Positions 1 through 8,093 of a stretch of DNA of 64,000 nt are shown piece by piece. The notes below the pieces were generated by a model, which did not search any database, was not told the origin of the DNA, and saw only the letters and a program-made list of their open reading frames with translations. Both the position numbers and the translations under genes were made by a program. The DNA is taken from NCBI RefSeq assembly GCF_020329485.1, contig NZ_JAGKJI010000021.1, positions 50,930-114,929 of the forward strand, read 5' to 3'. The DNA comes from Bradyrhizobium cenepequi. GTDB lineage: Bacteria; Pseudomonadota; Alphaproteobacteria; Rhizobiales; Xanthobacteraceae. Each line of letters opens with the position of its first letter. Within the stretch, counting starts at the first letter, position 1.

Positions 1-1313
1 TCATCGCTTGCACGCCTGCAACCGGGCATCTCAATCCGCTGCTTGCGGTCGCCCGCGGCCTTATCGACGAGCGACACGACGTTACATTCCTGACCGGCAG
101 CGTGCTGCGGCCGCGGGTGGAGGCCATCGGTGCAGGCTTCCGGTCGCTTCCCGCCGGTGCCGATTTCGATCTGCGGAAGATCGATGAGGTCGCGCCGGAG
201 CTGAAGAATATCGAGCCTGGACTGGAATGGCTGCGCGTCGCTATCGAGCGTTTCTTTGTCGAGACCATGCCGCCGCAATATGCCGGACTGCAGCAGCTGG
301 TGCACGAAATGCAGCCCGATGTCATCGTGGGCGACGACATGTTCTTTGGCGTACTTCCGATGCTGCTCGGTTCGCGTGCGAATCGGTCTCCGGTGGTGCT
401 GTGCGGGACTTCGGTGCTGCACTCGGCCCGTGATGATGGTGCGCCGCTCTTTCTTGGACTTCCGCCCGCAACCACCCAGGGCGAGCGCGACAATTATGCC
501 GTTATCGCCAAGGAATATGACAGTGTGGTCAACGAGCCCGCAACGCGCCGGATAAATGAGCTCCTGGCAAAACTTGGCGCGCGGCCGTTGTCGACAGTGC
601 TGTTCGAGTCCGTCGTGGAATTGGCCGACGCCTATCTCCAGCTTTCGGTGCCGAGCTTCGAGTTTCCGCGAAAGCTGTCGCCCACGATCCATTTCGTGGG
701 GACACCTCCGATCATTCCGAACCAGGCGCCGCTGCCGCCATGGGCTGGTGATCTCGACGGCACGCGCAAGGTGGTGCTGGTGACGCAGGGGACGGTGGCC
801 AATCATGATTTCGGTCTTCTCGTCGCGCCGACGCTCGCTGCCCTTGCGGACGAGCCCGATCTGCTCGTGGTGGCGACCACGGGCGGCCGTCCGGTCGACA
901 CGATCCCGGGCGTGATTCCGTCCAATGCACGCGTGTCCAGCTACCTGCCGTTCGAGTGGATCCTGCAAAAGGCGGATGTGTTCGTCACCAATGGCGGCTA
1001 CGGCAGCGTCAATCAGGCCATGAGCTTTGGAATTCCGATCGTGAGTGCCGGGCTGACCGAGGACAAGGCCGACGTGAACGCGCGCATCGCGTGGTCCGGC
1101 GTCGGGATCAATCTGGCGACCAATCAGCCGGATCCGAAGGTCCTGCGCGGGGCGGTTCGGGCCGTGCTCGAGCAGCCCGCCTACCGCATGCGGGCCGCAT
1201 CGATGGCCGATGAGTTCGCCAAACGCGATACGCGATCGCTGATCGTCCGCATCATCAACGAAGCGGCAACAGGAAAGAAAGCGCCTACCCGTCGCAAGGC
1301 CGCGGCGGCGTAG
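1..1313 (+). CDS. Glycosyltransferase, UGT/MGT-like GT-B fold (5' truncated by window edge)
   Basis: Open frame runs from base 3 to the TAG at 1311-1313, giving 436 visible residues; the real start lies left of the window. The first visible residues (ACTPATGHLNPLLAVARGL) are the classic N-terminal segment of nucleotide-sugar glycosyltransferases of the GT1/MGT group, so an internal GTG at 102 is not the start. The C-terminal half has the donor-binding region: FVTNGGYGSVNQAM followed by GIPIVSAGLTEDKADVNAR, matching the HGG...P...D/NQ layout, with Asn in place of the usual His. The tail is Lys/Arg/Ala-rich. It probably transfers a sugar from a UDP- or dTDP-sugar to a small lipophilic acceptor; the acceptor cannot be told. 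It converges with the iclR-type gene. Confidence 0.85.
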   Translation, partial: IACTPATGHLNPLLAVARGLIDERHDVTFLTGSVLRPRVEAIGAGFRSLPAGADFDLRKIDEVAPELKNIEPGLEWLRVAIERFFVETMPPQYAGLQQLVHEMQPDVIVGDDMFFGVLPMLLGSRANRSPVVLCGTSVLHSARDDGAPLFLGLPPATTQGERDNYAVIAKEYDSVVNEPATRRINELLAKLGARPLSTVLFESVVELADAYLQLSVPSFEFPRKLSPTIHFVGTPPIIPNQAPLPPWAGDLDGTRKVVLVTQGTVANHDFGLLVAPTLAALADEPDLLVVATTGGRPVDTIPGVIPSNARVSSYLPFEWILQKADVFVTNGGYGSVNQAMSFGIPIVSAGLTEDKADVNARIAWSGVGINLATNQPDPKVLRGAVRAVLEQPAYRMRAASMADEFAKRDTRSLIVRIINEAATGKKAPTRRKAAAA

Positions 1314-1343
1314 CTTCGCGCCGCATCCATTCGCTATCGTTCG

Positions 1344-1370
1344 GGGGATCAATGCTGAGCATTGATCCCC
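1344..1370. terminator. Perfect 12-bp hairpin between convergent genes
   Basis: GGGGATCAATGC (1344-1355), loop TGA, GCATTGATCCCC (1359-1370). It sits between the stop of the glycosyltransferase (1313) and the stop of the opposing regulator (1378). There is no T-run on either side, so it could be a bidirectional transcription or processing signal rather than a textbook intrinsic terminator. Confidence 0.5.
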
Positions 1371-1377
1371 GATACCG

Positions 1378-2148
1378 CTATCGCGCGGAGACCATCTGGC
1401 TGCGAATGTCCTGCGCGGTCTTTTTCAGCGGGATCAGGTATCTCTTCTTCGCGGCAGCCTCGCTCATCGTGCCCGAGATCATGTTGATGCTGATGGCGGC
1501 GACGACGGCGCCGATCTGGTCGCGCAGCGGCACTGCGATGCCGCAGATCGCTGGGTCAAGTTCACCGTCGACCCAGGCGTAGCCTTCGGTCTCCGCGCGC
1601 GTGAGAATTTCGCCGACCCGCTGCGGATCGGTCACCGTGCGTGGCGTCACCGGCTTGAAGTCTCCGCTCGCAAGATAGGCGGCCCGCTTCTCGGCTGGAA
1701 GTGCGGCAAGCAGCACACGGCCGAGCGAGACGAGATGCGCGGGCAGGCGGCTGCCGATGCCAAGGTTGGTGGAAAGAATCCGCCGCGCAGGGAGCCTCAG
1801 CGCGTAGACGATCTCGCGTTCGTCGAGCACGGCGAGCGCGCAGGATTCCCCGATTTCGTTGCGCAAGTCCTCCAGCGCGCGCTGGGCATAGCCCCAATAG
1901 GGTAGCGCGTTGAGATACGACAGGCCCAATCCCAATGCCCGCGGCTTCAGCGAAAAATAGCGGCCGTCGGCAGCGCAGTAGTTCAGCGTGACGAGCGTTG
2001 CCAATATTCGCCGCGCGGTCGCTCGGCTGAGGCCGGCAAGCTGCGCGGCTTCGGCGAGGGTATGGCGGCCCGGAGGTTTTCCGAGCGCTTCGATGATCAT
2101 GAAGCCGCGCGCGATCGAGCGCACGAATTCATCGCTGTCCTTGCTCAT
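1378..2148 (-). CDS. IclR-family transcriptional regulator (PcaR/PobR-like subgroup)
   Basis: 256 residues, the usual IclR length. The N-terminal winged helix-turn-helix covers about residues 8-70 (TLAEAAQLAGLSRATARRIL is the helix-turn-helix); the C-terminal effector domain follows from about residue 80, with the family signatures GSRLPAHLVSLGRVLLAAL and GYAWVDGELDPAICGIAVPL. The phrase YFSLKPRALGLGLSYL is shared with the beta-ketoadipate regulators PcaR, PcaU and PobR. The gene is divergent from the MaoC hydratase genes, and two palindromes lie in the gap at 2201-2235, so it probably controls that operon and itself in response to an aromatic or acyl-CoA related effector. The effector is unknown. 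Confidence 0.9.
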   Translation of the reverse strand: MSKDSDEFVRSIARGFMIIEALGKPPGRHTLAEAAQLAGLSRATARRILATLVTLNYCAADGRYFSLKPRALGLGLSYLNALPYWGYAQRALEDLRNEIGESCALAVLDEREIVYALRLPARRILSTNLGIGSRLPAHLVSLGRVLLAALPAEKRAAYLASGDFKPVTPRTVTDPQRVGEILTRAETEGYAWVDGELDPAICGIAVPLRDQIGAVVAAISINMISGTMSEAAAKKRYLIPLKKTAQDIRSQMVSAR

Positions 2149-2200
2149 TGCGCATGCCGGGTTGGCCCTTGCCAGGTTCGGCCGGGTCGTTTAGGGATTG

Positions 2201-2235
2201 GTTCGTAAAACGAACGAAGAGTTCGCCAGACGAAC
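2201..2235. promoter_or_regulatory. Tandem palindromes, candidate IclR-type operator
   Basis: Two 15-bp boxes of the form GTTCG-N5-CGAAC: GTTCGTAAAACGAAC at 2201-2215 (arms extend to 6 bp) and GTTCGCCAGACGAAC at 2221-2235. Their starts are exactly 20 bp apart, about two helical turns, so both would face the same side of the DNA. They lie between the divergent regulator start (2148) and the MaoC gene start (2255). As I recall it, the sites of PcaR/PcaU also begin with GTTCG; that likeness is from memory. Confidence 0.6.
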
Positions 2236-2254
2236 AAATAGGGGAGTGGAGCGG

Positions 2255-2746
2255 ATGGCGCAAGCGTCAAGCGTGCGAAGCGGAGACTTCGAGACCGATT
2301 TCTGGAAGGACGCGAAATCGCGAAAGGTCTGGGACGAGATCGTGCCCGGCGAGCCGCGCAAGACCCTGCCGTACAAGCTGACGCAGGAGGCGATCACCTT
2401 GTTCTGCAAGGCCGTCGGCGAGACCAATCCGCTCTATCTGGACGAAGCCGCGGCAAAGGCCGGACCTTATGGGGGCCTGGTCGCGCCGCCTTCGATCCAC
2501 ATCCTCTTGATGTTCGCCTGCACGCCCGCCGACGACTGGATGCGCAGCCCGGGCACCGTGAACGCCGGGCAGTCGTGGAGCTACAACATTCCGGCGCGAC
2601 CAGGTGACACCATCACGCTGCAGGCGCGCGCCCTCGACAAGTTCATCCGGCGCGAGCGGCTGTTCGTGGTGCACGACAACGTCTTCTTCAACCAGCATGG
2701 CGACGTGATCTGTTCAGGTCGCGGCCAGACCATTCGTCCGGCGTGA
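2255..2746 (+). CDS. MaoC-like hydratase subunit lacking the catalytic Asp/His
   Basis: 163 residues with a single hot-dog fold of the MaoC type. The ATG at 2255 is chosen because a GGGGAG ribosome site lies at 2241-2246 and an upstream in-frame GTG at 2198 would run through the operator. The fold markers are visible: YKLTQEAITLFCKAVGETNP, GGLVAPPSIHI and IPARPGDTITLQARALDKFI. At the place where R-hydratases carry D-x4-H this protein reads ETNPLY (residues 56-61), so both catalytic residues are missing. It is followed 12 bp later by a second MaoC gene that has them, which suggests a heterodimeric enzyme like HadAB or ChsH1-ChsH2. Substrate unknown. Confidence 0.8.
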   Translation: MAQASSVRSGDFETDFWKDAKSRKVWDEIVPGEPRKTLPYKLTQEAITLFCKAVGETNPLYLDEAAAKAGPYGGLVAPPSIHILLMFACTPADDWMRSPGTVNAGQSWSYNIPARPGDTITLQARALDKFIRRERLFVVHDNVFFNQHGDVICSGRGQTIRPA

Positions 2747-2758
2747 GGAGTGCAGGCG

Positions 2759-3208
2759 ATGACAGTCAGTTTCGATCAGCTCAAGGCCGGCGACGGCATC
2801 GAGGGGCCGAAGTTCGCGGTGTCGCGGGAGTCGATCCGGTTATTCTGCGACGCCTCGCTGGATTACAATCCGCTGCACCTCGACGAGGGATACATGAAGG
2901 GCAATTTCGGCAAGACCAATTTCGGTGGCATCATCATGCACGGCATGAATAATTTTGGTCTGCTCACGCGCATGCTGACCGACTGGGCGAAGCCGCCAGG
3001 CGCCATTCATCGTCGCCTCGAGACCCGCTGGCTCAAGCCGGTACGGCCCGGCGACACGATCCAGCCCACCGGCATCATCAAGTCCAAGCAGGTCACGGCC
3101 AAATCCCGCTGGGTGCTGATCGATGTGATGGTGAAGAACCAGAATGGCGAGCAGGTCGCGGTCGGTGAAGCCATGGTGGAGTTCCCCGTCGCGACCGCGG
3201 CAGCCTGA
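2759..3208 (+). CDS. MaoC-like (R)-specific enoyl-CoA hydratase, catalytic subunit
   Basis: 149 residues; the ATG at 2759 follows a GAGGAG site at 2745-2750, while a GTG at 2750 would overlap that site. The hydratase dyad is present as DYNPLH (Asp35, His40), followed by GGIIMHGMNNF, the usual helix, and RPGDTIQPTG near residue 95. It probably hydrates or dehydrates a trans-2-enoyl-CoA, acting together with the preceding subunit that lacks the dyad. The pair shares an operon with a TctC-type binding protein and is divergent from an IclR regulator, which points to uptake and breakdown of an organic acid. Confidence 0.85.
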   Translation: MTVSFDQLKAGDGIEGPKFAVSRESIRLFCDASLDYNPLHLDEGYMKGNFGKTNFGGIIMHGMNNFGLLTRMLTDWAKPPGAIHRRLETRWLKPVRPGDTIQPTGIIKSKQVTAKSRWVLIDVMVKNQNGEQVAVGEAMVEFPVATAAA

Positions 3209-3243
3209 TGCATGGCGGCGCGAATGCGCGCAAGGATACGACG

Positions 3244-4206
3244 ATGAGAAAGCTGGCTGCGATCGCTTGCTCACTGCTCTTCCTTGGCATTGCACCCGCG
3301 GCATCGGCGCAGGATCTGCCAAGATCGATCAAGATCGTCGTGCCGTTCCCGGCGGGAGGCACGACCGACATTCTCGCACGCTACGTGGCGCAGTCGCTCG
3401 AGATCAAGCACGGCATCACCGTGATCGTCGACAACCGCCCCGGGGCATCGGGCGTGATTGGCTCGCAGGCCGTGGCCACGTCACCTCCCGACGGCAGCGT
3501 GCTCCTGCTCACGGCGACGCATCACGTCATCAATCCGAGCCTGCGGAAGAGCTTTCCTTACGATACCCGCACCGCGTTCGCGACCGTCGCGGTCATCGCC
3601 ACCGCGCCGAACGCCCTGGTCGTCAGTCGCGATTTCGCCGCCAGGAATGTCGGCGAGCTGGTCGCGATGGCGAAGGCACAGCCAGGCAAACTGTCATTCG
3701 CGTCCTCTGGCATAGGCGGCGCCAACCATCTATCGGGCGAATTGTTCAAGCAAATGGCGGGCGTCAATATCGTGCATGTGCCCTACAGAGGAGCGGCCCC
3801 TGCCATGAACGATCTGATCGGCGGCCATGTGCCGATCATGTTCGACACGTTGCCGACGGTGATCCCGGGAGCCGCGGCCGGAACGCTCCGCGTGCTCGCG
3901 GTGACAAGCAGGGAGCGCGCACCGACGCTACCGGACGTGCCGACGCTGGATGAAGTGGGCCTGAAGGGTTTCGAGGCGACGTCCTGGTTCGGACTTTACA
4001 TGCCGCACGGCGGTGAGTCCGCCGTCTACGGCAGGCTGGTCACCACTATCCGGGATGTGCTCGCGGATTCCGCTATCAAGGAGAAGTTCGCGAGCCAGGG
4101 CGTCGAGCCGGGCAAGCTGTTCGGCTCCGAATTCGCGAAGTTTGTTGATGCCGAGATCGCAAAATGGAGTCGCGTGGTCGAGGCCGCCAATCTGCACCCG
4201 GAATAG
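3244..4206 (+). CDS. TctC/Bug-family tripartite tricarboxylate transporter substrate-binding protein
   Basis: 320 residues, normal for the family. The ATG at 3244 opens a clear signal peptide (MRKLAAIACSLLFLGIAPAA, cleavage after SAQ), so the mature protein is periplasmic. Family signatures follow: IKIVVPFPAGGTTDILARYV, VIVDNRPGASGVIGSQAVA, and VPYRGAAPAMNDLIGGHVPI. It captures a carboxylate for a TctAB membrane pair, but no tctA or tctB gene is next to it, so it is an orphan receptor as is common in Bradyrhizobium and Bordetella. It starts 35 bp after the second MaoC gene, probably in the same transcript. Confidence 0.92.
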   Translation: MRKLAAIACSLLFLGIAPAASAQDLPRSIKIVVPFPAGGTTDILARYVAQSLEIKHGITVIVDNRPGASGVIGSQAVATSPPDGSVLLLTATHHVINPSLRKSFPYDTRTAFATVAVIATAPNALVVSRDFAARNVGELVAMAKAQPGKLSFASSGIGGANHLSGELFKQMAGVNIVHVPYRGAAPAMNDLIGGHVPIMFDTLPTVIPGAAAGTLRVLAVTSRERAPTLPDVPTLDEVGLKGFEATSWFGLYMPHGGESAVYGRLVTTIRDVLADSAIKEKFASQGVEPGKLFGSEFAKFVDAEIAKWSRVVEAANLHPE

Positions 4207-4245
4207 TCCTCACATCAGCGGCGAGACCGCGCGACGCCCAGCCGG

Positions 4246-5655
4246 TCATCGCTCGGCCTGTTGGGGGAATTCCAGCGTCCAGTTGACGCCCGCCGCGGAG
4301 AAGTCGAGGCTGCCGCTGCCGTTCAGGGCGCGGGGCACGATCTGCTCGATCACGACGCGGCCGAAACCTTGCCGTTGCGGCGGCGTCACGGCGGGGCCGC
4401 CCTTTTCGGACCACGAGAATCGAACGCGGTCGTCGCCTTCCTCGGCGTGCCAGCGGATCACCACCTCGCCGTCGGGCGTCGACAATGCCCCGTGCTTGGA
4501 AGCGTTGGTCGCCAGTTCATGCAACGCCAGGCCCAGATGCTGCACGGCGTCAGGTTTGAGGATGATCGCAGGGCCGTCCGCGTCGATGCGCCCCGAATTG
4601 GCTTCGTCGAAGGGCCGCATCTGCGACGACACCAGATCGCGCAGCGAGGCGCCGCGCCAGCTATCCCTGACCAGGAGATCATGACAATGCGCCAGCGCCT
4701 GCAGCCGCTCCAGAAAGCGTGTCCGGTATTGCTTGACGTCCCCGGCATATTGCGCCGTCTGGTTGGCGACCGCCATGACGACGGCGAGCAGGTTCTTGGT
4801 GCGGTGCGATAGCTCCTCGATGATGAAGCGGATGTGCTCCTCGCGCCGCTTCTGCTCGCTAATATCGATGTGGGTGCCGATCCAGCGATAGACGGTCGAG
4901 GTTGCATCCCGCAGCGGGATCACCCGCGTCAGGAACGGACGGTAGCGCCCGTCCTTTCCGAGCAGCGACAGTTCCATTTCGAGCGGCACGCCATCGCGCA
5001 GCGAATGCGCCCAGCGGCTCTTGACCTCCGGCTGCGAGGCAGGGGAGAGCAGAGCCTGCCAGTCATGAACGCTGCCGGCTTCCACCGGCACGCCCGTGTA
5101 GTCGCACCATTGGCTGTTGATCCAGAAGATCCGGCCGTCGGCGTCCGCCATCCAGACCAGTTGCGGAATGGCATCGGCCAGCGTGTGAAACTGGCGTTCG
5201 CTAGCCAAAAGTGCGGCTTCGGCGCGCTTGCGTTCGGTGATCTCCTCGGCGGCGACATTGACGCCGATGATGTCGCCACGTGGTCCCCGGTGCGGATGCC
5301 AGTAGGTGATCCAGGTACGGTGTTCGACCTGGTTGGGGCGCTGCCCCGCCACCTCGACGCCGATCACCGGTTCGCCGGTCGTCATCACCGAACGGACGAT
5401 CGCTTCGATCGAGCCGGCGAGCGCCGGCACGCACTCCCGCACCGTTCGTCCAAGATGCCCTTCGACGGAAATGCCGCATATTTCGGTGAGCCGCTGGTTG
5501 ATATGCAGGTAGCGGCAGTCCGGCGAGAGGAATGCGAGCCCGATCGGCGCAGTATCATAGATCAATTGCAGCGCGGGCTGCTCGGCGAATGGCAGGCCGG
5601 CCAAGGGGAGGCTCGGCAAATCTGCCTGCGGCTGGGCGCGTACATCATTAGGCAC
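4246..5655 (-). CDS. PAS-PAS-HWE sensor histidine kinase (orphan, soluble)
   Basis: 469 residues from the GTG at 5655, chosen because AAAGAGG lies 6 bases upstream; an ATG at 5757 would give 503 residues but has its AGAGG directly abutting the start and a low-complexity extension. Two PAS domains cover about residues 28-145 and 150-275, each ending in a PAC-like ITERKRAE / DISEQKRRE segment. The phosphoacceptor region reads EELSHRTKNLLAVVMAVANQ, and the ATPase domain has LHELATNASKHGAL (N box) and FSWSEKGGPAV, the W-x-E of the HWE family. There are no membrane helices, so the signal is probably sensed in the cytoplasm through PAS. No response regulator is adjacent. Confidence 0.88.
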   Translation of the reverse strand: MPNDVRAQPQADLPSLPLAGLPFAEQPALQLIYDTAPIGLAFLSPDCRYLHINQRLTEICGISVEGHLGRTVRECVPALAGSIEAIVRSVMTTGEPVIGVEVAGQRPNQVEHRTWITYWHPHRGPRGDIIGVNVAAEEITERKRAEAALLASERQFHTLADAIPQLVWMADADGRIFWINSQWCDYTGVPVEAGSVHDWQALLSPASQPEVKSRWAHSLRDGVPLEMELSLLGKDGRYRPFLTRVIPLRDATSTVYRWIGTHIDISEQKRREEHIRFIIEELSHRTKNLLAVVMAVANQTAQYAGDVKQYRTRFLERLQALAHCHDLLVRDSWRGASLRDLVSSQMRPFDEANSGRIDADGPAIILKPDAVQHLGLALHELATNASKHGALSTPDGEVVIRWHAEEGDDRVRFSWSEKGGPAVTPPQRQGFGRVVIEQIVPRALNGSGSLDFSAAGVNWTLEFPQQAER

Positions 5656-5975
5656 GGAATGCCTCTTTAACGCTTCTCCGTCCGCCGCCACCCCCTGTAG
5701 CGACACAACCCTACACCGGCCTCCCGGCCCTGTGTCAACCGATCCAGCCGCATGCATCCTCTGCTTTCAAGTTGTTGAAAATAAATAGAAAGTTCATGCT
5801 AGCGGCGCTAACCCATGGAGGACGCGGATCGCCGGTCGCCTGAAGCTAGGCGGATGGCTTCATGCCGAGAGCGCAGTACTCGCCGTTCGAAAATAGTGTA
5901 TCCGCTGTTTCGAGGGCGCGGTCGGACCTCTGTTCCCGCGCGACAAGAGCATAAGTTTCTTCGGAGGAAGTTTTC
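5656..5975. other. 320-bp divergent intergenic region, no gene seen
   Basis: This lies between the start of the HWE kinase and the start of the CoA-transferase. A 67-codon frame at 5815-6018 overlaps the CoA-transferase start and reads as Arg/Ser-rich filler. The only clear element is the strong ribosome site TCGGAGGA just before 5976. No convincing sigma-70 promoter was found by eye. Confidence 0.6.
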
Positions 5976-7205
5976 ATGTCGGCTCTGCCACTCTCGGGCA
6001 TCAAGATTCTCGACCTGACGCGTGTGCTCGCGGGTCCGTTATCTGCGCAGATGCTGGCCGATCTCGGCGCCGAGGTGATCAAGATCGAGCGTCCCGGCAC
6101 CGGCGACGACGCGCGCGCCTTTGGTCCGCCTTACCTGACCGATCCGGAAGGCAAGGAGAACAACAACAACTCGTTCTATCTCTGCGCCAACCGCAACAAG
6201 AAGTCGGTCACGGTCAATATCGCCAAACCGGAAGGGCAGGAGATCATCCGCGAGCTCGCCAGAAACGTCGACGTTATGATGGAGAACTACAAGGTCGGCG
6301 ATCTCAAGCGCTACGGGCTCGACTATGAATCGATCAAGACAATCAACCCGCGCATCATCTATTGCTCGGTGACCGGCTTCGGCCAGACCGGCCCCTATGC
6401 GCCGCGCGCCGGCTATGACGCGATCTTCCAGGCGATGGGCGGGCTGATGAGCGTCACCGGCCACATGGATGGCGAGCCCGGCGCCGGCCCGATGAAGGTC
6501 GGCCCCTCCATCGTCGACTACATGACCGGCATGAACACCTCGATCGGCATCCTGTCCGCGCTCTATCATCGCGATGCGAGGGGCGGGGAGGGGCAGCATA
6601 TCGATGTCTGCCTGTTCGACACCGTGATCGCCTCGCTCTCGCACTACGCGCAGATCTATCTCGTCAACGGCAAGACACCGCCGCGCCGCGGCACCTGGGG
6701 CAATGGCGGCATGCCGGCCGGCGTGTTCCGCTGCACCGACGGCGAACTGATGCTGGTGGTCGGCAATGACGCGCAGTTCGAGCGCACCTGCGCCGTGCTC
6801 GGCGAGCCCGATCTCGCCAAGGATCCGCGCTTCATCAAGAACAACAACCGTGTCGTGCATGGCAAGGAGATCATGGCGATCTTCGCCGGCCTGTTCCTCA
6901 AGAAGCCGGTCGCCTATTGGCTGGAAGAGCTGGAGAAGGCCGGCGTGCCGTCCGGCCCGGTCAACGATTTCGCGCAGGTGTTTGCCGATGAGCATGTCCG
7001 CTCGCGCGGCATGGAGATCAAGGTCGACCACCCCTTCGAACATTCGCTGTCGCTGATCCGCAACGCGCTCACGTTCTCGGCCACGCCGATCAAGGACTAC
7101 CGCGCGCCGCCGCTGCTCGGCGCGAACACCAAGGAAGTGCTGACGGGCAAGCTCGGTTATGACGAAGCCAAGATCGAGGGATTGAAGGCGGCGGGGATCA
7201 TCTAA
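5976..7205 (+). CDS. CaiB/BaiF (family III) CoA-transferase
   Basis: 409 residues, a normal length. The protein opens with LSGIKILDLTRVLAGPLSAQ and LADLGAEVIKIERPGTGDDA, the CoA-binding N-terminus of formyl-CoA transferase relatives. The catalytic aspartate is Asp148 in GYDAIFQAMGG, and GPSIVDYMTGM follows. It moves CoA between an acyl-CoA (often succinyl-CoA) and a free carboxylate in the cytoplasm; the carboxylate cannot be named. The ribosome site GGAGGA lies 8 bases before the ATG. It converges with the tetR-type gene (15-bp gap), and the acyl-CoA dehydrogenase beyond suggests a shared acyl-CoA pathway. Confidence 0.93.
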   Translation: MSALPLSGIKILDLTRVLAGPLSAQMLADLGAEVIKIERPGTGDDARAFGPPYLTDPEGKENNNNSFYLCANRNKKSVTVNIAKPEGQEIIRELARNVDVMMENYKVGDLKRYGLDYESIKTINPRIIYCSVTGFGQTGPYAPRAGYDAIFQAMGGLMSVTGHMDGEPGAGPMKVGPSIVDYMTGMNTSIGILSALYHRDARGGEGQHIDVCLFDTVIASLSHYAQIYLVNGKTPPRRGTWGNGGMPAGVFRCTDGELMLVVGNDAQFERTCAVLGEPDLAKDPRFIKNNNRVVHGKEIMAIFAGLFLKKPVAYWLEELEKAGVPSGPVNDFAQVFADEHVRSRGMEIKVDHPFEHSLSLIRNALTFSATPIKDYRAPPLLGANTKEVLTGKLGYDEAKIEGLKAAGII

Positions 7206-7220
7206 CAACGATCCGGGACG

Positions 7221-7892
7221 TCACCGCGCGTCGCGTGCGAGCACGCGCGCCGGCGCCTTGCTCGCCGTATCGCCCATCGTCAAACTCATCGCTGCGACAG
7301 AGACCACGCGCTCGATGATCGCTTCGACATCGTCGACGTCGCATTTGCCTTCCGACAGCTTGGTGAGCCGCTCGCTGTCGCGCACCGTCTGCTGGGCCAT
7401 GGCGAGTGCGAAGTGCAGGCCCCAATAGAGTTCGACATCGCTGTGTCCGGGGAGGGACCGCCGCATCGCCGCGATGAACTTGCGCAAGTGGTCGATCTCG
7501 CGGTTGCGGATGCGGCGGATCGGCGGCACGGATTCGATCGAGACCCGTATCATGAAACGCGCCGCGGTCGAGCGCTGGTTCTCCGGGCCGAGACAGCCGC
7601 GCAAGGTCGGGCCGACAAGGGCGCGCAGCACCGCATCGACGGAGGCCCGCCCGCCACCGTCTTCCTCGGCCGCTTGCAATAGCCTCAGTCGTTCGCGGTT
7701 GAGCTGGATGCTGCGGGTGACGAACAGTTCCGCGATCAATTCGTCCTTCGAGCCGAAGTGATAGTTCACCGCGGCGAGGTTGACGTTCGCCTCCGCGACA
7801 ATGTCGCGCAGCGTGACGTCGCCGAAGCCGCGATCGGCATAGAGCCGCTCGGCAGCGGCAAGGATGGCGGTACGCGTCTGGTCGCTGGCCAT
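7221..7892 (-). CDS. TetR-family transcriptional regulator
   Basis: 223 residues from the ATG whose complement is at 7890-7892, preceded by GGGAGA. A longer reading frame back to 8069 exists but runs through a palindrome and lacks a ribosome site. The DNA-binding domain covers residues 1-60: TRTAILAAAERLYADRGFGD, VTLRDIVAEANVNLAAVNYH, FGSKDELIAELF. The C-terminal half is the variable ligand domain, with a C-terminal segment resembling CECR6/TetR_C33-type regulators of acyl-CoA metabolism. It is divergent from the acyl-CoA dehydrogenase and probably represses it, with an acyl-CoA as inducer; this is inference from context. Confidence 0.9.
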   Translation of the reverse strand: MASDQTRTAILAAAERLYADRGFGDVTLRDIVAEANVNLAAVNYHFGSKDELIAELFVTRSIQLNRERLRLLQAAEEDGGGRASVDAVLRALVGPTLRGCLGPENQRSTAARFMIRVSIESVPPIRRIRNREIDHLRKFIAAMRRSLPGHSDVELYWGLHFALAMAQQTVRDSERLTKLSEGKCDVDDVEAIIERVVSVAAMSLTMGDTASKAPARVLARDAR

Positions 7893-7922
7893 TGGGTCTC
7901 CCGCCTCGTCGAGGGAGTTGCA

Positions 7923-7954
7923 TTTCAAACATTTGTATGAAACTATCGTTTGAA
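7923..7954. promoter_or_regulatory. Inverted repeat, candidate TetR-type operator
   Basis: TTCAAAC at 7924-7930 and GTTTGAA at 7948-7954 are inverted; a second nested pair TTTCA (7923-7927) and TGAAA (7938-7942) gives a compact 20-bp palindrome. It lies 31 bp upstream of the tetR-type start and 140 bp upstream of the acyl-CoA dehydrogenase, where a shared operator would be expected. Confidence 0.5.
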
Positions 7955-8093
7955 GGCCGGAAAATGTCAATCTGCGGAATGCGCGGCTGGCGTTCTGGCA
8001 CACCACATCCATTGCCGTCCGCGATCGGGCCTTGCGGCGCACGGGCGGCAGGAAGACAGTGCGGCCCAAAGTCTAGGAAACGAGGAGCGTCCC

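Noticed and set aside
5815..6018. 67-codon frame ahead of the CoA-transferase
   Set aside because: It overlaps the CoA-transferase start out of frame, has Arg/Ser-rich content and no ribosome site.
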